From CAYWMD01 sp964458575 (lineage in GTDB: Bacteria; Verrucomicrobiota; Verrucomicrobiia; Limisphaerales; JADLHS01), in assembly GCA_964458575.1 (NCBI GenBank), contig CAYWMD010000089.1, forward strand, positions 1-18,823: DNA of 18,823 nt, given 5' to 3'. Under the pieces are notes generated by a model. The model did not search any database. It saw only the letters and a program-made list of their open reading frames with translations, and was not told where the DNA came from. The number at the start of each line of letters is the position of its first letter. Position 1 is the stretch's first letter. This document shows positions 1-7,543 of this stretch, in pieces. Position numbers and translations under genes: made by a program.

Positions 1-770
1 GTGCGCAGTTGCCGGCTGGCGTCCCGGAGCACTTCCACCCGCCGCCGCCACGCCTGTTGCCCCAGGTAATCCGACGGCAGAATCCGGCCCGGCAGCAAGG
101 GATCATTCGTCACCGCCTCCAGCCACGCCTCGCGCTCCGCCGCCGCCCAGCGCAGCAACGCCTTCGCCGTCGCGTCGTTCCGCAGCGCCCCGCCCGGTCG
201 CTCACCGAGGATTTTCAGATGCCGGGCATAGCGGCGGTTGATGCGCTCGAAGTCCCACGCGCCCGCGACGATTTCCGCGTCCGATTCTCCCGCGCACGGC
301 CGCGCCTCCAGCAGGAGGAGCGATTCCACATTGATCTTCCCGCCGCCGAGAATCTGCTGTTCCTCGATCAGCGGATCGGGCGTGATCCACACGCTGTTTT
401 GCAGGTAGCCGAAGCCTTTGTCGCGCAGGTAGCGCCGCAGCCGTTCGCGCTGGGAGTTTTGTCCCGTGGGCACGTCGAAGAGCACCAGCCGCCATTGACC
501 GTCCCAAGGCCGCGCCCATTGCGTCTCCGGGTCGCGCCCGCCGAGGACGTGCAATCGCCCCTGCGCGGACAACCGATAGAGCCGGTCATCCGGAGCACTG
601 GCGTCGCGTTCCAAGAATTGCTGCCGCTCCAAGGTGGTGATCTGGCGCAGGAGGCCGTTGCGATAGGCCCAGCTTTCGTAGGAGTCGGTCAGGTTGCGAA
701 AAGTCGGGCGCACGAGCAGGTCGGCGGACCAAAGTAGTAGGTTCAGGAATTCCTCGGTCTTGGGTTGCAT
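1..770 (-). CDS. PaaX-family transcriptional regulator, C-terminus off the left edge
   Basis: A reading frame stays open from the ATG at 770-768 to the window edge (256 codons), so only the last part is missing. The N-terminal ~85 residues (MQPKTEEFLNLLLW..., ...DRLYRLSAQGR) fit a winged-helix domain. Residues ~90-165 contain WRLVLFDVP, RERLRRYLRDKGFGYLQNSV and WITPDPL, the hallmark of the central PaaX domain, which has a ferredoxin/Cas2-like fold. The part near the edge (DPLLPGRILPSDYLG, AWRRRVEVL) matches the PaaX C-terminal domain. Known family members repress aromatic or phenylacetyl-CoA catabolism, or related acyl-CoA responsive genes, in the cytoplasm. The effector cannot be told here because the likely target genes lie outside the window. 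No clear Shine-Dalgarno precedes the start. A palindrome 43 bases upstream suggests autoregulation. Family assignment is fairly sure; ligand and targets are unknown. Confidence 0.78.
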   Translation of the reverse strand, partial: MQPKTEEFLNLLLWSADLLVRPTFRNLTDSYESWAYRNGLLRQITTLERQQFLERDASAPDDRLYRLSAQGRLHVLGGRDPETQWARPWDGQWRLVLFDVPTGQNSQRERLRRYLRDKGFGYLQNSVWITPDPLIEEQQILGGGKINVESLLLLEARPCAGESDAEIVAGAWDFERINRRYARHLKILGERPGGALRNDATAKALLRWAAAEREAWLEAVTNDPLLPGRILPSDYLGQQAWRRRVEVLRDASRQLR

Positions 771-812
771 GGCGGGAGCGTGGAGGAACGACACGAAGAA
801 CTCAATGCAATC

Positions 813-834
813 TTTTGTTGCATATGCGACAAAA
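813..834. promoter_or_regulatory. 22-bp palindrome, candidate operator of the PaaX-type regulator
   Basis: The arms TTTTGTTGCAT and ATGCGACAAAA are inverted repeats with a single mismatched pair, centred between 823 and 824. It lies in the 114-base gap between the secreted Asp-box gene and the PaaX-type gene, 43 bases upstream of the regulator's ATG. It has no U-tract and is A/T-rich at its ends, so it looks like a protein-binding site rather than a terminator. Autoregulation by PaaX-type proteins is known; binding here is inferred. Confidence 0.45.
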
Positions 835-884
835 GGTTGTCCAAACGCCGTTCTCCCCATCAGCCGGCGTTGCGGCCATTTGCC

Positions 885-2096
885 TCACGGGGATTTCAGT
901 CGAAAGAAAGTCGTCCCGCCGGCGGTCGAATTGGTCACCTGAAAGTAATCTCCTACAATCTCGGGGGTCGCGGTCACGTTGGTCCAAAGGGCGGAGGCTG
1001 TGTCGGCGTTCGCTTCCAACTGAAAAGTGGCGAGATAATTTGTCGGCCATGACAAAATCACATTCGTGCCTGCGGGGGCGATGGATAGGCGCGCCGATTG
1101 CGGAGTGAAAACGTTGCCAGTAAAGCCAGAATCCGGGTCGCCGGTGTTGAAGAATGCATAGACGCTGGCGGCATTGCTGGAACAGGCGATGCCTTGGGCT
1201 GGCAATGGTATGGAATTCGAGGACCACGTTACGGCTGAATCTATCGAGGTGTAGAGGTTGCCGTCGTTGCCGGATGCAAAAACTTTTGCGCCATCCGCGG
1301 TGCAGGCACGAGGATATAGATAGACTCCGGCCGGGGCCCCCGCCGACGTCCAGTTGAAACCTGAATCATGGGAGACATAGATCACATCCGTCCCGTTGGT
1401 ATTCGCTCCGGCATAGACCGTCACGCCGTCGTGCGAACAGGCCGCCAGCCCGTTCGCGTTGGTCAATGTCGGCGTCCAGCTGCCCCCGAAGTCTGCCGAC
1501 ACCTTGAGAATTCCGTTGGCGTCCACCTGGAATAGTTTTGTCCCGTCTCCCGAACAGTAAGCCACGCCGCTGTCCGCAATCTGCGTCCAATTGATTCCCG
1601 AATTGGTTGAACCGTAGATCGGCGCCGGGATATTCCCATGAATCGTGTAAGTGTAACCGCCAATGGTCATGCGGCTGCCGTCCGCCGAACAACTGACGAA
1701 TGTCCAATTCAAATTGGTGGGCGCGTCTCCCGGAATCCAAGTGGCACCCAGGTTGGTGGAAGTATAGACCGTCGGCTCACCGCCGCGCCGCAAGGTCGCG
1801 ACCAGTAACTGGCCATCCGCCGACAACCCGGCAGACAACCAGTATTGACTGTTGGGCTTCGCAAGCTCGGTCCAGGTCGCGCCCGAATTGGAGGAGACGC
1901 AGGCGTCGAATTCCCTCTGAAAAACCATCAATTTCGTGCCATCACCCGAACACGCGATCTTGTCCAGCCGGCCGATCGTGTAAATCTTCGCCCAGTTTTG
2001 TGCCGCTGCCGGCCACGACCCGGACAGCACGGTCAACAGCAAAAAGCAAAGAAGCAACCGAATCCGGTAGAGCGCGGGTTTCATAGGATGCGCCAT
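885..2096 (-). CDS. Secreted Asp-box (BNR) repeat protein with verrucomicrobial C-terminal tail
   Basis: Product of 403 residues. Residues 1-33 form a signal peptide (RIRLLLCFLLLTVLSG, cleavage near AAAQ), so export is expected. The body is a beta-propeller built from sialidase-like Asp-box repeats: SSNSGATW, STNLGATW, STNSGINW, SADFGGSW, SHDSGFNW and SIDSAVTW. Between them run repeated phrases such as CSGDGTKL and CSADGSRM. The last ~70 residues (VILSWPTN..., LWTNVTATP, FFRLKSP) resemble the Ig-like tail seen at the end of many secreted proteins of Verrucomicrobiota. No sialidase catalytic residues are recognisable, so it is more likely a binding or scaffold propeller than an enzyme. The start could instead be the fifth residue (ATG at 2084-2082), which gives a more typical signal peptide; neither start has a good ribosome-binding site. 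It lies upstream of the PaaX-type gene on the same strand, 114 bases apart. Confidence 0.8.
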   Translation of the reverse strand: MAHPMKPALYRIRLLLCFLLLTVLSGSWPAAAQNWAKIYTIGRLDKIACSGDGTKLMVFQREFDACVSSNSGATWTELAKPNSQYWLSAGLSADGQLLVATLRRGGEPTVYTSTNLGATWIPGDAPTNLNWTFVSCSADGSRMTIGGYTYTIHGNIPAPIYGSTNSGINWTQIADSGVAYCSGDGTKLFQVDANGILKVSADFGGSWTPTLTNANGLAACSHDGVTVYAGANTNGTDVIYVSHDSGFNWTSAGAPAGVYLYPRACTADGAKVFASGNDGNLYTSIDSAVTWSSNSIPLPAQGIACSSNAASVYAFFNTGDPDSGFTGNVFTPQSARLSIAPAGTNVILSWPTNYLATFQLEANADTASALWTNVTATPEIVGDYFQVTNSTAGGTTFFRLKSP

Positions 2097-2366
2097 CTTC
2101 TACGCGCGGCCAATCCATTGCAAGCTCTGACTGTGTATGCGGTCGAAGGCGCGACGGCCATTGTGCTCGCGCTGGGCTGCTCTGACGACTGGCTGCGCGA
2201 CGAGCGCGCCTCGAAGCGCACCGTCGACTGCGACTTCTTCGAAACGCTCTTGCGCGCCGGGGCGGACCTGAACGTCCGGCTGCCGGGCGGAAAGACGCTC
2301 GGGCAGCTCGCGTACCATGATGACGAAGCGTTGGCGTTTCTGCTCGCGCACGGACTCAAGGATTGA
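2088..2366 (+). CDS. Short ankyrin-like protein or gene remnant
   Basis: A 92-codon frame beginning MRHLLRAANPL. Its C-terminal third (FFETLLRAGADLNVRLPGGK, then EALAFLLAHGLKD) reads like one and a half ankyrin repeats: LLxAGADxN followed by LLxHG. The first part (TVYAVEGATAIVLALG) is not recognisable. The start overlaps the divergent start of the secreted Asp-box gene by nine bases and has no Shine-Dalgarno, and one repeat is too few for a stable ankyrin fold. It may be the surviving 3' end of a larger ankyrin gene, or a small host-specific protein. Third-position G/C is high, as in neighbouring genes, which supports past or present coding. Confidence 0.42.
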   Translation: MRHLLRAANPLQALTVYAVEGATAIVLALGCSDDWLRDERASKRTVDCDFFETLLRAGADLNVRLPGGKTLGQLAYHDDEALAFLLAHGLKD

Positions 2367-2535
2367 GACCGCCGGCACCCGGCGTATCGCCCCACGCCGG
2401 CCCTGCCCGCATCGGCATGAAAAAGGGTGATTCGATGCTCTCCAAATGCTACGAAGGGGAGATGCAGAACGATGCCCTTTTAAACTGCCGGCGGACAGTT
2501 GGTCGCCAGCCCCGTTGCCCAAGCCGAAACTGCCG

Positions 2536-4515
2536 ATGACCCGGCCCCGACTTGTTGCGCTGCTGCTCGCGCTGATCACGCTCATCGCGTACCTGCCCGT
2601 CGGGCAACACGAGTTCGTCACATTTGATGACGACCTCTACGTGTCGGAAAATCACATTGTTCAAGGCGGGCTGACGTGGGCGGGAGTAAAATGGGCTTTC
2701 ACAACGTTCCACGCCAGCAACTGGCATCCCCTGACGTGGCTGTCGCACATGCTGGATTGTGAATTGTTCGGTCTGCACGCGGGGGCGCATCATCTGGTCA
2801 ACGCACTGTTTCACGCGGCCAGCGCCATGCTGCTTTTCATCCTGCTGATCCGGCTGACGAACCGTTTGGGGTCCTCCGCGATGGTCGCCGCGTTGTTTGC
2901 GTGGCATCCGTTGCGGGTGGAATCCGTGGCCTGGGCGGCGGAACGGAAGGATGGGTTGAGCACGTTGTTGGCGTTGCTGACATTGCTGGCGTACGAGCGC
3001 TATGCCCGCGCCACGAAAGCCCGGCAGTCGTGCGCAAACATCTATTACGGAGCGGCGCTGCTTGGGTTCGCCTGCGGCCTGCTGGCCAAACCGATGTTGG
3101 TGACGCTGCCGTTCGTGATGTTGTTGCTCGACTGGTGGCCGCTACGACGCTTTCCCGGACCGAACTCTGGCGACGCGGGTTTCCGCCAGGCCGCCCGGGA
3201 AAAACTGCCCTTCCTGGCATTGAGCATTGCCGCCAGTGTGATGACCTGCCTGGCGCAACAAGCCGTTGCGATCCGCTCACTGGATCAACTGCCGCTGACT
3301 TTCCGGCTGGGCAACGCAGTCGCCGCCGGCGGCCAATACCTGTGGAAAACAATCTGGCCGGCCAACCTCGCCGTCGTTTATCCGCTGCCGAAGGAACTGC
3401 CCATCGGGTCGGTCGCGGCGGCGGCGCTGGCGCTGGTCGTTCTTTCCTGGCTGTTTTGGCGGGCGCGCGGCACGTGTCCCGGTGTCTTGATGGGCTGGCT
3501 TTGGTTTTTCGGAATGCTCGTGCCGGTGATCGGTCTGGTGCAGGTGGGGGGACAGGCCATGGCAGATCGCTACACCTATCTGCCGCATATCGGTTTATTC
3601 ATCGCCGCGGTGTATGGAATTCAAACGCTGGCGAGCCGGTGGCAAATCAAAACGCCGGTGCTGGCCACGGTGGCCGGCGTCGTGCTGGCGGCCTGTCTCG
3701 CGACGACGCAACGGCAACTGCGTTTCTGGCAGAATAGTGAATCACTTTTCCGCCGCACGCTCGAGGTGACAAAAAGCAACCCCATTGCCCACATCAATCT
3801 CGGCGTGGCGTTCCAGCAGGAAGGAAAAAGTGCGGAGGCACTGATTCAATTCCGTGAAGCTTTGCGCGCCGACCCGAATTATGTCCAGGCCCACAACAAC
3901 CTCGCCATTTTGCTCGATGAACTGGGTGAGAACGACGGGGCCATCGCGGAATACCGAACCTCGCTGCGGCTTGACCCGAACGCGGCACCCGTGCATTGCA
4001 ACTTCGGAACGTTGCTGGTGAAACTCGGCCGCTTTGACGAGGCAACCGAACATTACGCGCGGGCCGCGCGCCTGGTGCCGGACGATCCGCGACCCCATTA
4101 CCTGATGGGCAAAGCCGCCCTGCGCCGGGACCAAAGCGCAATGGCGGTCGCTCATTTCCGCGATGCTCTGCGGCGCAATGCCAACGAGCTTCAAACGTTG
4201 ACCTTTCTGGCACGGGTGCTGGCATCGGACAACGACCCGCAGGTTCGCAACGGCCAGCAAGCCGTGGAACTCGCCACGCAGGCGAACCGGCTCACTGGCA
4301 ACGGTGATCCCTTCGTGCTGGACACACTCGCGATGGCGTATGCCGAAACTGGCCGGTTCGACGAAGCGCAAAAAGTGATGCGGCAAGCCATCGGACTTGC
4401 CAAGGCGGCTGGCGCGCAGGACTACATGTCCGAGCTGACCGACCACCTCAAGCTTTATGAAGCCGGCCAACCGTTCCGCGGGACGCTGACCACCGCCCGT
4501 CTTCCCAAACGTTGA
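2536..4515 (+). CDS. TMTC-like membrane glycosyltransferase with C-terminal TPR repeats
   Basis: A 659-residue polytopic membrane protein. It opens with a transmembrane helix (LVALLLALITLIAYLP) and a first periplasmic loop with FDDDLYV, the acidic motif expected in GT-C type enzymes. Conserved TMTC-like blocks follow: SNWHPLTWLSHMLD, HPLRVESVAWAAERKDGLS, LLAKPMLVTLPF, LLDWWPLRR and MADRYTYLPHIG. From about residue 415 onward there are around six TPR units (AHINLGVAFQQEGKSAEAL, AHNNLAILLDELGENDGAI, VHCNFGTLLVKLGRFDEAT and others). Eukaryotic TMTCs are O-mannosyltransferases using lipid-linked mannose; the bacterial substrate is unknown, and a sugar transfer role is inferred. The frame is open from 2446, but that N-terminus is proline-rich and non-conserved, so the ATG directly before the first helix is preferred. 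No promoter is evident. Confidence 0.8.
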   Translation: MTRPRLVALLLALITLIAYLPVGQHEFVTFDDDLYVSENHIVQGGLTWAGVKWAFTTFHASNWHPLTWLSHMLDCELFGLHAGAHHLVNALFHAASAMLLFILLIRLTNRLGSSAMVAALFAWHPLRVESVAWAAERKDGLSTLLALLTLLAYERYARATKARQSCANIYYGAALLGFACGLLAKPMLVTLPFVMLLLDWWPLRRFPGPNSGDAGFRQAAREKLPFLALSIAASVMTCLAQQAVAIRSLDQLPLTFRLGNAVAAGGQYLWKTIWPANLAVVYPLPKELPIGSVAAAALALVVLSWLFWRARGTCPGVLMGWLWFFGMLVPVIGLVQVGGQAMADRYTYLPHIGLFIAAVYGIQTLASRWQIKTPVLATVAGVVLAACLATTQRQLRFWQNSESLFRRTLEVTKSNPIAHINLGVAFQQEGKSAEALIQFREALRADPNYVQAHNNLAILLDELGENDGAIAEYRTSLRLDPNAAPVHCNFGTLLVKLGRFDEATEHYARAARLVPDDPRPHYLMGKAALRRDQSAMAVAHFRDALRRNANELQTLTFLARVLASDNDPQVRNGQQAVELATQANRLTGNGDPFVLDTLAMAYAETGRFDEAQKVMRQAIGLAKAAGAQDYMSELTDHLKLYEAGQPFRGTLTTARLPKR

Positions 4516-4584
4516 GTTTGCACCGGCGTGAGTTCCCGGCTACCTTCTGCGTGACCACCGGCAGTCAAAATAGTTTCGCGCGAA

Positions 4585-4613
4585 TGTCCTGACGCCGTTC
4601 GCTTGTTCGTCGT
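4585..4613 (+). promoter_or_regulatory. Candidate ECF sigma promoter for the DGPF/ECF42 module
   Basis: TGTCCT at 4585-4590 is separated by exactly 17 bases from CGTCGT at 4608-4613, 44 bases upstream of the first DGPF gene. A TGTC-type -35 with a CGTC-type -10 is, from memory, the pattern reported for ECF41/ECF42 sigma factors, and an ECF42-type gene closes this gene run. The -35 differs from the TGTCGA form I recall. Assignment is by position and motif only. Confidence 0.45.
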
Positions 4614-4657
4614 ATTGATGACAGCACAACAAATCAACGATCAAACGAAAGAACATT

Positions 4658-5062
4658 ATGAGCACAAAATCAAACAACGGATACCTGCTGATCTTCCGCG
4701 GCACGGATTGGTACAAGGGATTGTCGCCCGAGCAGATGCAACAGGTTTTTGACCAGTGGATGAACTGGTTCAACCGGCTGAAGAGCGATGGCACCGCCGT
4801 CGCCGGCAACCCGCTCGAACCGGAAGCGAGGATTGTTTCCGGCAAGAATGGTCGGGTGGTGTCGGATGGGCCATTTGCCGAGGCCAAGGAAACCATCGCC
4901 GGATATTTTCTTCTCAACGTCGGCACGATGGACGAAGCCGTCGCTATCGCGCAGCAATGCCCCGGCCTGCCGCACGGCGTTCGCGTGGAAGCCCGGCCAG
5001 TCGCGCCGGAATGTCCCATGGCGGAGCGGTTGCGGGTTGAAGGGCAACTTGCGCACGCGTGA
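4658..5062 (+). CDS. YCII/DGPF-domain protein, first copy
   Basis: A 134-residue soluble protein of the YCII-related (DGPF) family. Typical landmarks are GYLLIFRGTDW at residues 8-18, SGKNGRVVSDGPFAEAKE with the diagnostic DGPF motif, GYFLLNV and AIAQQCPGL, then a short Ala-rich end. The fold is a ferredoxin-like dimer related to YciI and muconolactone isomerase. No reaction is established for the DGPF branch, though these proteins very often sit beside ECF42-type sigma factors, as here. It is the first gene after a candidate ECF promoter and the likely head of the module. A purine-rich GAAAGAA precedes the ATG. A second, divergent copy lies at 8090-8518. Confidence 0.9.
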   Translation: MSTKSNNGYLLIFRGTDWYKGLSPEQMQQVFDQWMNWFNRLKSDGTAVAGNPLEPEARIVSGKNGRVVSDGPFAEAKETIAGYFLLNVGTMDEAVAIAQQCPGLPHGVRVEARPVAPECPMAERLRVEGQLAHA

Positions 5063-5100
5063 GCCATTGACTCCAACGAGAGCGAATCGAGGAAAGCCTT

Positions 5101-5463
5101 ATGGCCAATTACGTGGATGGATTTGTTTTGCCCGTGCCGAAGAAGAACATCGCGGCGTACCGTCGCATGGCAAAAAAGGCGGGCAAGATCTGGCGCGAAC
5201 ACGGCGCGCTGGAATACCGCGAGTGCGTCGGCGACCACCTGAACGTGCCGTTTGCCCTGCCGTTCCCGAAGGGCATCCGGACCAAACCTGGCGAGACGGT
5301 GGTGTTCGCTTACATCGCTTACAAATCACGCGCGCATCGCGACCAGGTAAATGCCAAAGTCATGAAAGACCGGCGCCTGGCGAACCTGTGCGACCCGAAG
5401 GACATGCCCTTCGATTGCAGCCGGATGCTGTATGGCGGGTTCAAGACCATCGTTGCGGCGTGA
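5101..5463 (+). CDS. DUF1428 (YbaA-type) protein
   Basis: A 120-residue protein with the DUF1428 signatures MANYVDGFVLPVP, YRRMAKKAGKIWREHGALEY, PFPKGI, GETVVFAYIAYKSRAHRD and DCSRMLYGGF. The family is small, cytoplasmic and ferredoxin-like, of unknown biochemical function, and often sits next to DGPF and SRPBCC genes under ECF control. A strong ribosome-binding site, GAGGAAAG at 5089-5096, lies four bases before the ATG. Only 38 bases separate it from the DGPF gene, so cotranscription is likely. Confidence 0.92.
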   Translation: MANYVDGFVLPVPKKNIAAYRRMAKKAGKIWREHGALEYRECVGDHLNVPFALPFPKGIRTKPGETVVFAYIAYKSRAHRDQVNAKVMKDRRLANLCDPKDMPFDCSRMLYGGFKTIVAA

Positions 5464-5497
5464 GCGAACCGGCAGAAAACCAGAACAGGAGAACTCC

Positions 5498-6667
5498 ATG
5501 AGCAAAGTCCGGGTATTGGTTGGCACGAAGAAAGGCGCGTTCATTCTGACCGCCGATGGCAAGCGCCAGAATTGGGAGATCAGCGGACCGCATTTCGCGG
5601 GTTGGGAGATGTATCACCTGAAAGGTTCGGCTGCGGACCCGAATCGCATTTACGCGTCGCAATCGAGCGGCTGGTTCGGCCAAATCATCCAGCGCTCCGA
5701 TGACGGCGGCAAAACGTGGAGCCCACCCGGCACCAAACCCGAGGATCTGATGGGGCCGGACGGCTTTCCCAAACCCGGCGCGAGCAACATGTTTCTATAC
5801 GAGGGCGAAGTGGGCACGCACAAATTTTACGACGGCTCGCAGCATCCATGGGAATTCAAGCGCATCTGGCACATCGAACCCTCGCTCACCGATCCGGACA
5901 CGGCGTTTGCCGGCGCGGAGGACGCGGCGATTTTCAAAACCACCGACGGCGGCAGGACGTGGAAGGAGCTTCCTGATTTGCGCAAAGCCAAGGGTCATCT
6001 CTGGCAACCCGGCGCGGGCGGCATGGCCGTGCATACGATTCTGCTCGATCCAAAAAATCCGGATCGGATTTATACCGCCATCTCGGCGGCGGGCGCGTTT
6101 CGCACCGATGACGGCGGAAAATCCTGGAAACCCATCAATCGGGGTCTGAAGTCGCAGTACGAACTGCCCGACCCGGACGCGGAGGTGGGACACTGCGTGC
6201 ATCGCATCGCGCTGCACCCGGCGCGCCCGGACGTGTTGTTTATGCAGAAACACTGGGACGTTTTGCGCACGGACAATGCGGGCGAGCAGTGGCAGGACGT
6301 TGGCGGAAATCTGCCGACCGACTTCGGTTTCCCGATTGACGTTCACGCGCACGAGCCGGAAACGATTTACGTCGTCCCGATCACAAGTGATTCATTGCAC
6401 TACCCGCCGGACGGAAAGTTGCGCGTCTATCGCAGCCGGTCCGGCGGCAATGAATGGGAGCCGCTGACAAAGGGTCTGCCGCAGCAACATTGCTACGTGA
6501 ACGTGCTGCGCGATGCGATGGCCGTGGACGCGCTCGACGATTGCGGGATTTATTTCGGCACAACCAGCGGGACGGTTTATTGCTCGCCGAATGGAGGAGA
6601 TTCCTGGAATGCCATCGTGCGCGATTTGCCGGCGGTTTATTCGGTCGAGGTGCAGACGATGAAGTAA
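5498..6667 (+). CDS. Cytoplasmic BNR/Asp-box beta-propeller protein
   Basis: A 389-residue protein with no signal peptide that starts MSKVRVLVGTKKGAF. Asp-box repeats recur along the chain: SDDGGKTWSPPG, TTDGGRTWKELP, TDDGGKSWKPIN, TDNAGEQWQDV and SPNGGDSWNAIV, consistent with a WD40/YVTN/BNR-type propeller. Databases usually label such proteins exo-alpha-sialidase or glycosyl hydrolase, but the sialidase Arg triad is not apparent and the protein seems intracellular, so a hydrolase role is doubtful. The ATG at 5498 has AGGAGAA at 5487-5493 upstream; the longer open frame from 5432 overlaps the DUF1428 gene. The next gene encodes a MoaD/ThiS-like protein, a pairing I recall from other phyla, which hints at a joint function. 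Confidence 0.85.
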   Translation: MSKVRVLVGTKKGAFILTADGKRQNWEISGPHFAGWEMYHLKGSAADPNRIYASQSSGWFGQIIQRSDDGGKTWSPPGTKPEDLMGPDGFPKPGASNMFLYEGEVGTHKFYDGSQHPWEFKRIWHIEPSLTDPDTAFAGAEDAAIFKTTDGGRTWKELPDLRKAKGHLWQPGAGGMAVHTILLDPKNPDRIYTAISAAGAFRTDDGGKSWKPINRGLKSQYELPDPDAEVGHCVHRIALHPARPDVLFMQKHWDVLRTDNAGEQWQDVGGNLPTDFGFPIDVHAHEPETIYVVPITSDSLHYPPDGKLRVYRSRSGGNEWEPLTKGLPQQHCYVNVLRDAMAVDALDDCGIYFGTTSGTVYCSPNGGDSWNAIVRDLPAVYSVEVQTMK

Positions 6668-6697
6668 ACCATGAACACTGCAGTGCGAAATCGTGAC

Positions 6698-6801
6698 GGA
6701 GCGCGGGCTTCAGCCCGCTTCATCGTCCATGGTGATGGCACGCAGGAAATCGCGAGGCCGTCTTCGTTTTGCACGTTGAAGCGGCGTGAACGCTGCGCTC
6801 C
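6698..6801. repeat. REP-like repeat element A, paired hairpins with inverted ends
   Basis: The element fills most of the 137-base gap between the BNR and MoaD-like genes. It begins GGAGCGC and ends with the inverse, GCGCTCC. Each end carries a hairpin: GCGGGCT-TC-AGCCCGC at 6703-6718 and GCGGCGT-GA-ACGCTGC at 6781-6796 (one G-T pair). This end-to-end hairpin design is that of bacterial REP/BIME elements. It could slow or stop transcription within the module, but no U-tract is present. Dispersal elsewhere in the genome is inferred from form. Confidence 0.6.
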
Positions 6802-6804
6802 TAA

Positions 6805-7101
6805 ATGATTCGCGTGGTGCTTCCATATCACTTGCGCAATCTCGCGCGTGTGGACGGCGAAGTCGCACTCGAAGTCGCAGGCCCGATCACGGTGCATGCG
6901 ATCCTTGATGCGCTGGAAGCGAAGTATCCCGTTTTGCGCGGTACGATCCGCGATCATGGCACATTGAAACGCCGTCCTTTCGTTCGCTTCTTCGCGTGCA
7001 AGGAAGATTTGTCCCTCGAACTGCCAGAGACGCCGTTACCCGAAGCGGTGATCAACGGCACCGAACCGTTTCTCGTCGTTGGCGCGATGGCCGGCGGTTG
7101 A
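6805..7101 (+). CDS. MoaD/ThiS-like ubiquitin-fold protein with C-terminal Gly-Gly
   Basis: A 98-residue protein (MIRVVLPYHLRNLARV, VHAILDALEAKYPVLRG, NGTEPFLVVGAMAGG) with the beta-grasp pattern of the MoaD/ThiS family. It ends exactly at Gly-Gly, the site that is adenylated and thiocarboxylated in sulfur carriers. No MoaE, MoeB, ThiF or ThiG gene is in the window, so a dedicated role in molybdopterin or thiamin synthesis is not supported locally. An alternative is a sulfur carrier or ubiquitin-like modifier acting with the adjacent BNR propeller. It starts four bases after the repeat element, with no good Shine-Dalgarno. The start is reasonable because the frame opens directly into the first beta strand. 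Confidence 0.8.
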   Translation: MIRVVLPYHLRNLARVDGEVALEVAGPITVHAILDALEAKYPVLRGTIRDHGTLKRRPFVRFFACKEDLSLELPETPLPEAVINGTEPFLVVGAMAGG

Positions 7102-7130
7102 GAGAAAGTTTTAAAACATCCAATCTATCA

Positions 7131-7532
7131 ATGAAGAAATACCCACCCATCATTGCTGGCATCGTGCTCGGCTTGTTGTTCGTCATGTCGGCCGTGGTCG
7201 TGCTGTTCAATCTCGTCAAGATGCCGCCCCCACCGGAAGGCACGCCTGCGGCAATGTTCTTCGGCGCATTCGGCCCGACGGGTTACATGACGTTCGTGAA
7301 GGTCTTTGAACTCCTCGGCGGCATCCTCGTGGCCATCCCGCGCACGCGCAACCTCGGCCTGCTCGTACTCGGCCCGATTTTGATCAACATTCTCGCGTTC
7401 CACGTTTTCGTCGCCGACCCCGAGGGGTTGCTTGACCCGATGCTGCTCGTGATCGTCGCGCTCGCGCTCTATCTGCTCTGGGTCGGACGCAAGAACTTCG
7501 CCGGGCTGCTGAACCGAAATCAAACCAACTGA
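7131..7532 (+). CDS. DoxX-like four-helix membrane protein
   Basis: A 133-residue protein with about four transmembrane segments: IIAGIVLGLLFVMSAVVVLF, a stretch around FVKVFELLGGILVAIP, LGLLVLGPILINILAFHVFV and MLLVIVALALYLLWV. Length, helix count and the FELLGGILVAI block fit the DoxX-like family of inner-membrane proteins, whose members are often of unknown function and regulated with stress or redox genes. The ATG at 7131 is 29 bases after the MoaD-like gene; the longer open frame from 6996 would overlap that gene and is not preferred. It is part of the same plus-strand run. Confidence 0.8.
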   Translation: MKKYPPIIAGIVLGLLFVMSAVVVLFNLVKMPPPPEGTPAAMFFGAFGPTGYMTFVKVFELLGGILVAIPRTRNLGLLVLGPILINILAFHVFVADPEGLLDPMLLVIVALALYLLWVGRKNFAGLLNRNQTN

Positions 7533-7543
7533 AAGGCAAACCC

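Noticed and set aside
90..230. A Cas2-like fold hint in the PaaX-type protein as a sign of a CRISPR locus
   Set aside because: The central PaaX domain is known to be Cas2-like; winged-helix and PaaX C-terminal parts are present, and there are no CRISPR repeats or cas genes.
6805..7101. Assigning the MoaD-like gene to molybdenum cofactor synthesis
   Set aside because: No other moa, moe or thi gene is in the window; the context points to the BNR gene and the sigma module instead.
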